Positions 8,820 to 17,502 of a stretch of DNA of 64,000 nucleotides are shown piece after piece (position 1 is the stretch's first letter; the number at the start of each line of letters is the position of its first letter). The DNA is taken from contig NZ_JOIU01000015.1 of assembly GCF_000720135.1 (NCBI RefSeq), forward strand, positions 186,001-250,000. The letters are read 5' to 3'. Made by a program: the position numbers and the translations under genes. This stretch comes from Streptomyces sp. NRRL S-1022 (lineage in GTDB: Bacteria; Actinomycetota; Actinomycetes; Streptomycetales; Streptomycetaceae). The notes under the pieces were generated by a model. It was given only the letters and a program-made list of their open reading frames with translations, made no database searches and had not been told where the DNA came from.

Positions 8820-9713
8820 ATGACGCAAGTACTGGAGCAGCCGGTGAAGCCGGCGCCGCTCGTCACCGGCGCCGAGCGCACCGCCCGGCGCCGTGCGCTG
8901 CTGGAGTGGGTCGCCGTCCACGCGCTCGGCGTCGCCGCCGCGCTGTTCTTCACGCTGCCGTTCGTGTTCGTGTTCCTGACCTCGCTGATGAGCGACAGCC
9001 AGGCCCTCGGCCGGGACCTGATCCCGCACACCTGGGAGTGGGGCAACTACCGGAAGGTGTTCGACACGCCCGGCTTCCTCACCTGGTGGCGGAACACGCT
9101 GGTCTACGCCGGACTCGGCACCCTGCTGACTGTGGTGTCCTCCATCCCCGTGGCGTACGCGCTCGCCAAGTTCCGCTTCCGGGGGCGCAACCTGTCGCTC
9201 ATGCTGGTGATCTCGATGATGATGCTGCCCCCGCAGGTGGTCGTCATCCCGATGTACCTCTTCTGGGCGAAACAGCTGGACCTGTCCGGCACGCTGTGGC
9301 CGCTGATCGTGCCGATGGCGTTCGGGGACGCGTTCTCCATCTTCCTGCTGCGCCAGTTCCTGATGACGATCCCGAACGAGTACCTGGACGCGGCGAAGGT
9401 CGACGGCTGCGGTGACCTGCGGACCCTGCTGCGGGTCGTGCTGCCGATGGCCAGGCCGGGCATCGCCGCCGTGGCCCTCTTCCAGTTCTTCTACGCCTGG
9501 AACGACTACTTCGGCCCGCAGATCTACGCGTCCGAGAACCCCGGCGCCTGGACCCTGTCCTACGGCCTGGAGTCCTTCAAGGGTGCCCACCACACCGACT
9601 GGAACCTCACCATGGCCGCGACCGTGCTGGTCATGGCCCCCGTGATCCTCGTGTTCTTCTTCGCCCAGAAGGCGTTCGTCGAGGGCGTCACCCTCACCGG
9701 AGTAAAGGGTTGA
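8820..9713 (+). CDS. csnG: ABC sugar permease CsnG
   Basis: This is a 297-residue MalG-like permease with six membrane helices and the EAA motif YLDAAKVDGCGDLRTLLRVV. It starts 2 nt after csnF and ends with the usual short tail after the last helix. It pairs with CsnF; specificity for chitosan oligosaccharides is inferred from the operon. Confidence 0.9.
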   Translation: MTQVLEQPVKPAPLVTGAERTARRRALLEWVAVHALGVAAALFFTLPFVFVFLTSLMSDSQALGRDLIPHTWEWGNYRKVFDTPGFLTWWRNTLVYAGLGTLLTVVSSIPVAYALAKFRFRGRNLSLMLVISMMMLPPQVVVIPMYLFWAKQLDLSGTLWPLIVPMAFGDAFSIFLLRQFLMTIPNEYLDAAKVDGCGDLRTLLRVVLPMARPGIAAVALFQFFYAWNDYFGPQIYASENPGAWTLSYGLESFKGAHHTDWNLTMAATVLVMAPVILVFFFAQKAFVEGVTLTGVKG

Positions 9714-9720
9714 TCTGACT

Positions 9721-10986
9721 GTGAAACTCACCGTGGTCGGCGGCGGCTCGACCTACACGCCCGAACTCGTCGACGGCTTCGCCCGCCTGCGCGACACCCT
9801 GCCCGTCGAGGAACTCGTCCTGGTCGACCCGGCCGCGGACCGCCTGGAGCCGGTCGGCGGCCTGGCCCGCCGGATCTTCGCCAGACAGGGCCACCCCGGC
9901 CGGATCGTCACCACCTCCGACCTGGACGCGGGGGTCGACGGCGCCGACGCGGTCCTGCTCCAGCTGCGCGTCGGCGGTCAGGCGGCCCGGGAACAGGACG
10001 AGACCTGGCCGCTGGAGTGCGGCTGCATCGGCCAGGAGACCACCGGCGCCGGCGGCCTGGCCAAGGCCCTGCGCACGGTCCCGGTGGTCCTGGACATCGC
10101 CGAGCGGGTCCGCCGCACCAACCCGCGCGCGTGGATCATCGACTTCACCAACCCGGTCGGCATCGTCACCCGCGCGCTGCTCCAGGCCGGGCACCGGGCG
10201 GTCGGCCTGTGCAACGTGGCGATCGGCTTCCAGCGGAAGTTCGCCGCCCTGCTGGGCACGGCCCCGGCGGATGTGCACCTGGGCCATGTGGGCCTGAACC
10301 ACCTCACCTGGGAGACAGGTGTGCGCCTGGGCGGTCCGGAGGGCGAGGACGTCCTGCCGAAGCTCCTGACGGAACACGGCGAGGCGATCGCCGACGACGT
10401 CCGCCTCCCGCGCACGCTGCTGGACCGCCTCGGTGTGGTCCCGTCCTACTACCTGCGCTACTACTACGCGCACGACGAGGTCGTACGGGAGCTGCGCACC
10501 AAGCCCTCCCGCGCCTCCGAGGTGGCCGCCATGGAGCGGGAACTGCTCGCGATGTACGGCGACCCGGCCCTGGACGAGAAGCCGGCCCTGCTCGCCCGGC
10601 GCGGCGGCGCCTACTACTCGGAGGCGGCCGTGGACCTGGCGGCGGCCCTGCTGGGCGGGGGCGGCAGCCCCTACCAGGTGGTGAACACGCTCAACCGGGG
10701 CACGCTGCCGTTCCTGCCCGACGACGCGGTGGTCGAGGTGCAGGCGGCGGTCGGCCCGGCCGGCCCGGTCCCGCTGCCGGTCCCGGCCCTGGACCCGCTG
10801 TTCACGGGCCTGGTCGCGCACGTGACGGGGTACGAGGAGCTGGCCCTGGAGGCGGCCCTGCGCGGCGGCCGGGACCGCGTCTTCCGCGCCCTGCTCGCCC
10901 ACCCGCTGATCGGCCAGTACGCGTACGCCGACGCGCTCACCGACCAGCTGATCGCACACAACCGGGAGCACCTCGCGTGGGCCTGA
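9721..10986 (+). CDS. csnH: Family 4 glycoside hydrolase (6-phospho-beta-glycosidase type), CsnH
   Basis: This is a 421-residue GH4 enzyme, which cleaves glycosides by an NAD- and Mn-dependent redox mechanism. The Rossmann motif is VVGGGSTYTPEL at the N-terminus. The metal ligands expected for the family are Cys164 (GLCNVAIG) and His194 (VGLNHLTW). In this operon it should process imported, possibly kinase-phosphorylated, glucosamine oligosaccharides inside the cell. GTG start 9721; its 3' end overlaps csnK by 10 nt. Confidence 0.87.
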   Translation: MKLTVVGGGSTYTPELVDGFARLRDTLPVEELVLVDPAADRLEPVGGLARRIFARQGHPGRIVTTSDLDAGVDGADAVLLQLRVGGQAAREQDETWPLECGCIGQETTGAGGLAKALRTVPVVLDIAERVRRTNPRAWIIDFTNPVGIVTRALLQAGHRAVGLCNVAIGFQRKFAALLGTAPADVHLGHVGLNHLTWETGVRLGGPEGEDVLPKLLTEHGEAIADDVRLPRTLLDRLGVVPSYYLRYYYAHDEVVRELRTKPSRASEVAAMERELLAMYGDPALDEKPALLARRGGAYYSEAAVDLAAALLGGGGSPYQVVNTLNRGTLPFLPDDAVVEVQAAVGPAGPVPLPVPALDPLFTGLVAHVTGYEELALEAALRGGRDRVFRALLAHPLIGQYAYADALTDQLIAHNREHLAWA

Positions 10987-11963
10987 CCGCACCCGGCCCG
11001 CCGACGGTCCTCGCCGTCGACGCGGGCAACAGCAAGACCGACGTGGCCGTGGTCACCGCCGCCGGCGAGGTGCTGGCCACGGCCCGCGGCGGCGGCTTCC
11101 GGCCGCCCGCGGTGGGCGTCGCGGCGGCGCTGGACGCCCTGGCGGAGCCGGTGGCCCGGGCGTTCGCGGACGCCGGGGTCACCGGGGTCACCCATGTCTC
11201 GGCCTGCCTGGCCAACGCCGATCTCCCGGTGGAGGAAGAGCAGTTGGCGGCCGCGCTGCACGCGCGCGCGTGGGGCGCGTCGGTGGAGGTGCGCAACGAC
11301 ACCTTCGCGATCCTGCGCGCGGGCGTCACCGAGCCGCGCGGGGTGGCGGTGGTGTGCGGCGCGGGCATCAACTGCGTCGGCATGCGGCCCGACGGCCGCA
11401 CCGCCCGCTTCCCCGCCATCGGCCGGATCTCCGGGGACTGGGGCGGCGGCTGGGGCCTGGCGGAGGAGGCCCTGTGGCACGCGGCCCGCGCGGAGGACGG
11501 CCGCGGCCGGCCGACCCTGCTGGCCCGCACCCTCCCCGCGCACTTCGGGCTGCCGAGCATGTACGCCCTCATCGAGGCCCTGCACCTGGAGCGCGTCGAC
11601 CAGCACCGCCGGCACGAGCTGACCCCGGTGCTGTTCGCCACGGCGGCGGACGGCGACCCGGTGGCCCGCGCGATCGTCACCCGGCTCGCGGAGGAGGTCA
11701 CGGTGCTGGCCACGGTCGCCCTGACCCGGCTGGACCTGCTGGACGAGCAGACCCCGGTGCTGCTCGGCGGCAGCGTCCTCACCGCCGGCCACCCCCAGCT
11801 GAACGACACCGTCCGCGAGCTGCTGTCCGCGCGCGCCCCGAAGGCCGGCGTCCGCGTGGTCACGGCGCCCCCGGTGCTGGGCGCGGCCCTGCTGGGCCTG
11901 GACCGGCTGGCGGCGGGTGAGGAGGCGCGGGAGCGGGTGCGGGGCCACTGGGAGGCGGGCTGA
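10977..11963 (+). CDS. csnK: N-acetylglucosamine-kinase-like sugar kinase CsnK
   Basis: This is a 328-residue BadF/BadG/NAGK-family ATPase. The phosphate-binding loop is LAVDAGNSKTDVAVV. The second nucleotide element is VVCGAGINCVG, followed by GRISGDWGGGWGLAEEALW as in GlcNAc kinases. GTG 10977 lies inside the end of csnH, showing tight coupling. It probably phosphorylates glucosamine or its oligomers entering through CsnEFG, and it closes the csn operon. Confidence 0.85.
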   Translation: MGLTAPGPPTVLAVDAGNSKTDVAVVTAAGEVLATARGGGFRPPAVGVAAALDALAEPVARAFADAGVTGVTHVSACLANADLPVEEEQLAAALHARAWGASVEVRNDTFAILRAGVTEPRGVAVVCGAGINCVGMRPDGRTARFPAIGRISGDWGGGWGLAEEALWHAARAEDGRGRPTLLARTLPAHFGLPSMYALIEALHLERVDQHRRHELTPVLFATAADGDPVARAIVTRLAEEVTVLATVALTRLDLLDEQTPVLLGGSVLTAGHPQLNDTVRELLSARAPKAGVRVVTAPPVLGAALLGLDRLAAGEEARERVRGHWEAG

Positions 11964-12036
11964 TCCTTGAGTCGTCGCGCGGGTGGAGCGGGGCAACAAT
12001 GTGACCAGAGGGGCGGGCCCGATCCCGGGAGGCGTC

Positions 12037-13491
12037 ATGAGCACATCAGCCGAGCCAAGAGTGTCGGGGATCGAGGTCCGGTCCATCGACTACGTCCCGC
12101 TGGACGAGCGCCACGGCAAGCTCTGGCACCTGGGCCCGCTGTGGTTCATGTCCAACGCGCAGATCGCCACCCTGGCGGTCGGGCTGGTCAGCATCACCCA
12201 GGGCGGCAACCTCGTCTGGTCGCTGCTGGCCATCGTCTCCGGCACGGTGACCGGCACCTTCTTCATGGCCTTCCACTCCGCCCAGGGCCCCCAGCTCGGC
12301 CTGCCGCAGATGATCCAGTCCCGGCCCCAGTTCGGCTACGTCGGCGCGCTGCTGGTGTGGCTGTTCGCCTACGTGCAGTACGCCGGGTTCAACGTCTTCA
12401 ACAGCATCCTCGCCGCCGACTCCCTGCACGCCACGCTGCACGGCGGCGTCAAGCTGTGGGTCGTCGTGGTGACCGCGGTCGCGCTCGTCATCGCGCTGGT
12501 GGGCTACGACATCATCCACAAGGCCGAGCGGATCCTGACGTACGCCTTCCTGGTGATCTTCGGGGTCTTCACCGTGGGCGTCCTGGTCACCCTGCACTAC
12601 CCGGCGGGCTCCTTCGACCTCGGCGGCTTCCGGTGGACGCCGTTCCTCGCGCAGTTCGGCGTGGTCGCGGGCTACCAGATCAGCTGGGCCATCTACGTCT
12701 CCGACTACTCCCGCTACCTCCCTCCCGACGTGACCGTCCGCAAGACCTTCTACTGGACCTACTTCGGCTCCGCGCTGGGCGGCATCTGGCTGATGGTGCT
12801 CGGGGCGCTGCTCGCCGCCTGGGCGGGACCGAGGACCTTCGAGACGATCCCGGCGATCAACTCCGCGGGCGACAAGGTGTTCACCGGGTTCGGCGCCGTC
12901 GTACTGCTCTTCTCGGCCCTCGGCCTGGTCTCGGTGACCGCGCTGAACATGTACGGCGGGTCCCTCACGCTCATCAGCGCCATCGACTCGTTCCGGCGGG
13001 TCCGGCCGACGCTCGCCGTACGGCTGCTCACCCTCGGCCTCACCGCCGCGCTCTCCCTCGTCGGCGCGCTGGCCGCGACGTCGAACTTCCTGGCGAACTT
13101 CGAGAACTTCCTGCTGCTGGTGCTCTACCTGTTCATCCCGTGGACCGCGGTCAACCTCATGGACTACTACGTGGTGCGCCGCGGCCACTACGCCATCGCC
13201 GAGATCTTCAACCCGCACGGCATCTACGGCCGCTGGGGCTGGCACGGCATCATCGCCTACCTCGTCGGATTCGCCGCCATGGTCCCGTTCTTCTCCGTCG
13301 GCACCCTGTGGGCCGGCCCCGCCGCGAAGGCGCTGGGCGGCGCGGACATCTCCCTCTTCGTCGGCCTGCCGGTCTCCGCCCTCCTGTACTGGTGGCTGAG
13401 CCGCTCGATCGACGTCGAGGCGGAGACCCGGCTGGCGGCCGCGGAGGCGGCGGCCCTGGAACGGGCGGCCCACGAGCACCGCGAGCCGTGA
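12037..13491 (+). CDS. NCS1-family nucleobase permease (cytosine/purine type)
   Basis: This is a 484-residue transporter with about twelve hydrophobic segments of the nucleobase-cation-symport-1 family. Family-typical stretches include FHSAQGPQLGLPQMIQSR, the helix around QYAGFNVFN, and SWAIYVSDYSRYLP. I chose ATG 12037 because GGGAGG lies 5 nt upstream; an in-frame ATG at 11983 adds a poorly conserved leader. It follows csnK by 73 nt, so read-through is possible. Its substrate (cytosine, hypoxanthine or similar) cannot be told from sequence alone. Confidence 0.85.
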   Translation: MSTSAEPRVSGIEVRSIDYVPLDERHGKLWHLGPLWFMSNAQIATLAVGLVSITQGGNLVWSLLAIVSGTVTGTFFMAFHSAQGPQLGLPQMIQSRPQFGYVGALLVWLFAYVQYAGFNVFNSILAADSLHATLHGGVKLWVVVVTAVALVIALVGYDIIHKAERILTYAFLVIFGVFTVGVLVTLHYPAGSFDLGGFRWTPFLAQFGVVAGYQISWAIYVSDYSRYLPPDVTVRKTFYWTYFGSALGGIWLMVLGALLAAWAGPRTFETIPAINSAGDKVFTGFGAVVLLFSALGLVSVTALNMYGGSLTLISAIDSFRRVRPTLAVRLLTLGLTAALSLVGALAATSNFLANFENFLLLVLYLFIPWTAVNLMDYYVVRRGHYAIAEIFNPHGIYGRWGWHGIIAYLVGFAAMVPFFSVGTLWAGPAAKALGGADISLFVGLPVSALLYWWLSRSIDVEAETRLAAAEAAALERAAHEHREP

Positions 13492-13673
13492 GACCCGCCG
13501 TTCGGGGAACCGATCCGCCGCCACCAGCGTGTTCTTGAACAGGGGGTGGTGCGTCCGCAGGCGCGCGCCCCCCGGCACACTGCGATCCGATCAAGACCGG
13601 GTGAAGGCCGGTGCGCGATGTCGGTACGGGCGGTGATACTGGGCGGCGAACGGATGACCATGGGGGAGGTCGA

Positions 13674-15122
13674 GTGACACACCCGCCGAAGAGCAGCGCG
13701 GCACCACCGCCGGCCGCGTCCGCCGCCGTGGCCGGCGTCCCCGGCATCCCCGCCCAGCCCGGGCCGCCCGGGCTCCCCGCCGTCACCGGTCCGGGCGTGC
13801 CGCCCGCGCGCCGGACCGCCTTCGCCGAGGGGGCCGAGCGGCTGCGGACCGCCGCGACGACCGAGCCGGGACGGCTGCGGATCATCGGTGCCGTCCTGGC
13901 GGTGCTGGTCGTCGCGTTCGGCGCGGTCACCGCCTGGCAGACCAGCGAGCGCTCCGCCGCCGCCGACGACGTGCTGCACCGCAGCCAGCCGCTCAGTTCC
14001 GGCGCGGCCGGCATCTACCGGTCCCTGGCCGACGCCAACACCGCCGCCTCCAGCGGGTTCCTGGCGGGCGGCCAGGAGAACCCCGCGTCCAGGCAGCGGT
14101 ACGAGAAGGACATCCGCACCGCCGCCGGCGGCCTCGTCACCGCCGCCGCCAACGCCGAGCCCGGCTCGGCCTCCGAGGCGACCATAGCCGGGCTGAACCG
14201 GCTGCTGCCCGAGTACAAGGGCCTGATCGAGCGGGCCCGGACGTACAACCGGCAGGGCTATCCGGTCGGCGGCGCCTACCTGCGGTACGCCAACGAGAAG
14301 ATGCAGAAGGAGATGCTCCCGGCGGCGGAGGACCTCTACACCACGGAGAACCGGCGGCTGGACGCCGACTACGCGGACGCGACGCCCTACCCCTGGGCGG
14401 CGATCGCGCTCGGGCTGCTCGCCCTGGCCGCGCTCGGCTGGGCCCAGCACCGCACGTACCGGCGCACCAACCGGGTCCTCAACCACGGTCTGGCCGCCGC
14501 CACCGCCGCGACCACCGTCGCCCTGCTGTGGCTGGTCGTGGGCCACGCCGTCGCCCGGTCGGGCCTGGACGGCTCGTACGAGCACGGGATCCGCTCGCTG
14601 AACGTGCTGCACGACGCCCGGATCGCCTCCCTGAAGGCGCGCGGGAACGAGAACCTGAGCCTGGTGGCGCGCGGCGCCGAGACCGTCACGGTCGACGGCA
14701 GACCGTACGACGCCTACTACTACGACTTCGACAAGGACATCGCCGTGCTCGGCAAGGGCCTGTCCGAGGCGTCCCGGCTCGCCGACGACCAGGGGGGCAC
14801 GGCACCGGTCGAGGCGGCCCGGGGCAACATGACGGTGTGGAAACAGCGGCACGCCGACGCCCGGGCCGAGGACGAGAACGGCAACTACCAGCAGGCGCTG
14901 GACAAGGTGATCGGCGCGAAGGGGGCGACGGCCGAGTGCTTCGACGGCGTCGACCGCAGTCTCGCCCGCGCCATCGACCACGAGCAGGCCGAGTTCCAGC
15001 AGGCCGCCGGTGACGGGCGGGACGCCATGACCGGGCTGCCGGTGGGCGCCGCCGTCCTCGCGGTGCTGGCCGCGGCCGGCGCCGTCGCCGGCATCGGCCG
15101 CAGACTTTCGGAGTACCGGTGA
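13674..15122 (+). CDS. glnX: GlnX-like four-helix membrane transducer
   Basis: This is a 482-residue protein with four membrane segments (about residues 66-86, 240-259, 282-301 and 457-476). The first and second pairs bracket two extracytoplasmic domains of about 155 residues. A Pro/Ala-rich cytoplasmic N-terminus precedes them. This topology, directly followed by a GlnH-like binding protein and linked to a PknG-type kinase, matches GlnX of mycobacteria. There GlnX relays amino-acid binding by GlnH to cytoplasmic PknG. Start GTG 13674 has GGGGGAGG 5 nt upstream. It overlaps the next gene by GTGA and heads a seven-gene set of the same orientation. Confidence 0.8.
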   Translation: MTHPPKSSAAPPPAASAAVAGVPGIPAQPGPPGLPAVTGPGVPPARRTAFAEGAERLRTAATTEPGRLRIIGAVLAVLVVAFGAVTAWQTSERSAAADDVLHRSQPLSSGAAGIYRSLADANTAASSGFLAGGQENPASRQRYEKDIRTAAGGLVTAAANAEPGSASEATIAGLNRLLPEYKGLIERARTYNRQGYPVGGAYLRYANEKMQKEMLPAAEDLYTTENRRLDADYADATPYPWAAIALGLLALAALGWAQHRTYRRTNRVLNHGLAAATAATTVALLWLVVGHAVARSGLDGSYEHGIRSLNVLHDARIASLKARGNENLSLVARGAETVTVDGRPYDAYYYDFDKDIAVLGKGLSEASRLADDQGGTAPVEAARGNMTVWKQRHADARAEDENGNYQQALDKVIGAKGATAECFDGVDRSLARAIDHEQAEFQQAAGDGRDAMTGLPVGAAVLAVLAAAGAVAGIGRRLSEYR

Positions 15123-16168
15123 CAAGGGGCAGGGCGATGTACGTGAGCCGTGCACGGGCCTCCCTGCGGGGCTGGGGCGGGGTCGCCGCCATGGCGGTGC
15201 TGTGCGCGCTGGCACTGGGCTTCGTCCTGCTGCTGCCGTGCACCCAGCGGGCGCCGGACGAGCCGGCCCGGGCCGGCCAGCGGTCCGCCACCGGCATCCA
15301 GGCCCGCGCCGACGGGTGCGTGGACGCCGAGGCACACCGGCAGACGCTCGCCCCGTCCGGCGCGGACGGCCCGACGATCGACGCCATCAAGGCCCGTACG
15401 GGCGCCAAGCGCAAGCTGATCGTCGGCGTCGACCAGAACAGCTACCGCTGGGGCTACCGCAACCCGAACACCGACGGCGCCCGGCTGGAGGGCTTCGACA
15501 TCGACCTCGTCCACCGCATCGCCGCCGACATCCTCGGCGACCCCGACGCGGTGCAGTTCAAGGCCATACCGACCAGCCAGCGCATCCCGGCGATCGAGGA
15601 CGGGCGGGTCGACATGGTCGTGCGCACCATGACGATCACCTGCGACCGGCTCCGCCAGGTCGCCTTCTCCGCGCCCTACTTCAAGACGGGCCAGCAGGTC
15701 CTCGCGCCCAAGTCGTCGCCGATCACCGGGTACGACGGCTCGCTGGCCCACAAGAAGGTGTGCACCGCGGCCGGTTCGACCGCGTACGCCAAGCTGGCCG
15801 CCGACCGGAAGGACGGCCGGCTGCCCGCCACCACCGACATCTCCGCCACCGTCCCGAACCAGCTGGACTGCCTGGTCCGGCTGCAACTCGGCGAGGTGGA
15901 CGCGGTGGTGACCGACGGCGCGCTCGCCGCGAGCCAGGCCGCCCAGGATCCGACCGTCGAACTCAAGGGCAAGGCGTTCACGACCGAGTACTACGGAGTG
16001 GCGATGAAGAAGGACGCGGACGACCTGGTGCGCCGGGTCAACCGCGTCCTGGTGGACTACCGCGCCCAGGGCTGGCAGACGTCGTACGACGACTGGCTGT
16101 CGGCGACACTGGGCAAGGACGCGTCCGCGTCGAGGCCGCCCGCGCCGCAGTACCTGCGCGGCAGTTGA
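15119..16168 (+). CDS. glnH: GlnH-like periplasmic amino-acid-binding protein
   Basis: This is a 349-residue family-3 solute-binding protein. An N-terminal hydrophobic segment ends LLPC, an imperfect lipobox with Pro at -1. The ligand-binding domain shows GFDIDLVHRIA, VDMVVRTMTITCDR and the DAVVTDGA lobe motif, as in glutamate/aspartate receptors. No permease or ATPase is nearby, so it acts as a sensor. In mycobacteria GlnH binds Asp/Glu and signals through GlnX to PknG. Start GTG 15119 overlaps glnX; ATG 15137 with AGGGGCAGGG upstream is an alternative. Confidence 0.82.
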   Translation: MTRGRAMYVSRARASLRGWGGVAAMAVLCALALGFVLLLPCTQRAPDEPARAGQRSATGIQARADGCVDAEAHRQTLAPSGADGPTIDAIKARTGAKRKLIVGVDQNSYRWGYRNPNTDGARLEGFDIDLVHRIAADILGDPDAVQFKAIPTSQRIPAIEDGRVDMVVRTMTITCDRLRQVAFSAPYFKTGQQVLAPKSSPITGYDGSLAHKKVCTAAGSTAYAKLAADRKDGRLPATTDISATVPNQLDCLVRLQLGEVDAVVTDGALAASQAAQDPTVELKGKAFTTEYYGVAMKKDADDLVRRVNRVLVDYRAQGWQTSYDDWLSATLGKDASASRPPAPQYLRGS

Positions 16169-16209
16169 GCCGCACCCGACCGGAACACACAGCGAGCGAG
16201 AGGTGATCG

Positions 16210-17502
16210 ATGGGCGTCACGGACCCCGCCGGGCCGGTGATGGACCGGGACGAGGTGGACCGTGCGCTGGCGCGGCTCGGCCAGGAGCACGAGGCGATCG
16301 AGACCTCGCTGCTGGCCCTCCAGGACCACGCGGGCCGCAGGCTCCTCGAAGGCGCGGAACTGACCGGTGTCACCAAGGAGCGCTGGCAGGCCACGGAGGC
16401 GCAGATCACCCTGCTGTGGGCGTACTTCGACGCCTACACGGCCGCACTGCGCGGCGCCCGGGAGATCCGCGCCCGGCGCCGCTGGTGCAGCCGGGAGGAC
16501 CTGGCGGAGCTGACGGAGCTGCTGCGCGGCGCGTGCGTGACCGTCCCCGACGGCGGGAACGGCCGGCTGAGCGAGACGTTCTCGCTGTCCGCGCTGGTGG
16601 AGCGGATGAACGAGCTGTACGCGACCAGCCTGGACGTGATCGTCGCCGCCGACGCGGTCTGGTCGGCGCTGCCCGCCCGGATCGATTTACTCGCCGCGGA
16701 ACTCCAGCGCACCCGCGGCCTGGCGCACTCCGTCGGGGTGCGCCCCGGCGAGCACCCGGCCGGCGACGACCTGGAGCGGATCACCCGCACGCTGACCCGG
16801 CTGCGCGCGGACGTCGTCTCCGACCCGCTCGGCTTCTGGGTGCCCGCCGAGGGCAGTAGCGCACCGGGCGGCGGACGTCCGGACACGCGTGTGTACGACC
16901 GTGAGGCGCGCGCCCTGGAGGACGTACGGCGGGAGATCGACGCCGTGCTGACGGTGCGCCAGGACGCCGAGGCTCGGCTGATCCGGCTGCGGGACGTGCT
17001 CTCGCGCGCGGACCGCACCCTCGCCGAGGCCCGTACCGCGCGCGGCGAGGTGCTCGCGAAGATCGCCGCGACGGAGGTGCCGGTGGTGAGCGGGCCGCCG
17101 ACCGCGCTGCAGGAGCAGCTGGCGACCGCCGCCGAGTACCGCAGGCAGGCCCAGTGGCACCGGCTGTCGCCGCTGCTGGAGTCGCTGGAGGAGAAGGCGG
17201 AGGACGAACTGCTGCGCGCCCGCGAGTCGCTGACCGCGGTGACCGCGCCGCTCGCGGTCCGCGCCGAGCTGCGCGGCCGGCTGGACGCCTACAAGGCCAA
17301 GGTGGCCCGGCACGGGCTGGCGGAGGACCCGCTGCTCGTCGAGCGGTACGACGCGGCCCGCCGCATGCTGTGGAGCGCGCCCTGCGACCTGCGCGTGGCC
17401 GAACAGGCCGTGCTGCGCTACCAGCAGGCGGTGGCCGAGCTGCTCGGCGGCGCGAGCGCGCCGGAGGACAGCCGGGGGGAGCACAGGGGGGACGGGTCAT
17501 GA
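16210..17502 (+). CDS. Coiled-coil protein of the GlnX-GlnH-PknG operon (contains a TTA codon)
   Basis: This is a 430-residue, mostly helical, charged protein with no signal peptide or membrane segment. Long heptad-like stretches (for instance about residues 235-300 and 305-345) suggest coiled coils. It lies between glnH and pknG and overlaps pknG by ATGA, so it is probably a scaffold or adaptor of the kinase. I know no described domain here. Codon TTA at 16687-16689 (in ARIDLLAAE) is the rare leucine codon read by the bldA tRNA in Streptomyces, so its translation should be tied to development. Start ATG 16210 follows a GAGAGG site. Confidence 0.75.
   Translation: MGVTDPAGPVMDRDEVDRALARLGQEHEAIETSLLALQDHAGRRLLEGAELTGVTKERWQATEAQITLLWAYFDAYTAALRGAREIRARRRWCSREDLAELTELLRGACVTVPDGGNGRLSETFSLSALVERMNELYATSLDVIVAADAVWSALPARIDLLAAELQRTRGLAHSVGVRPGEHPAGDDLERITRTLTRLRADVVSDPLGFWVPAEGSSAPGGGRPDTRVYDREARALEDVRREIDAVLTVRQDAEARLIRLRDVLSRADRTLAEARTARGEVLAKIAATEVPVVSGPPTALQEQLATAAEYRRQAQWHRLSPLLESLEEKAEDELLRARESLTAVTAPLAVRAELRGRLDAYKAKVARHGLAEDPLLVERYDAARRMLWSAPCDLRVAEQAVLRYQQAVAELLGGASAPEDSRGEHRGDGS

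Noticed and set aside
12046..13578. 510-residue minus-strand charged frame over the permease
   Set aside because: It is antisense to a clear 12-helix NCS1 transporter.
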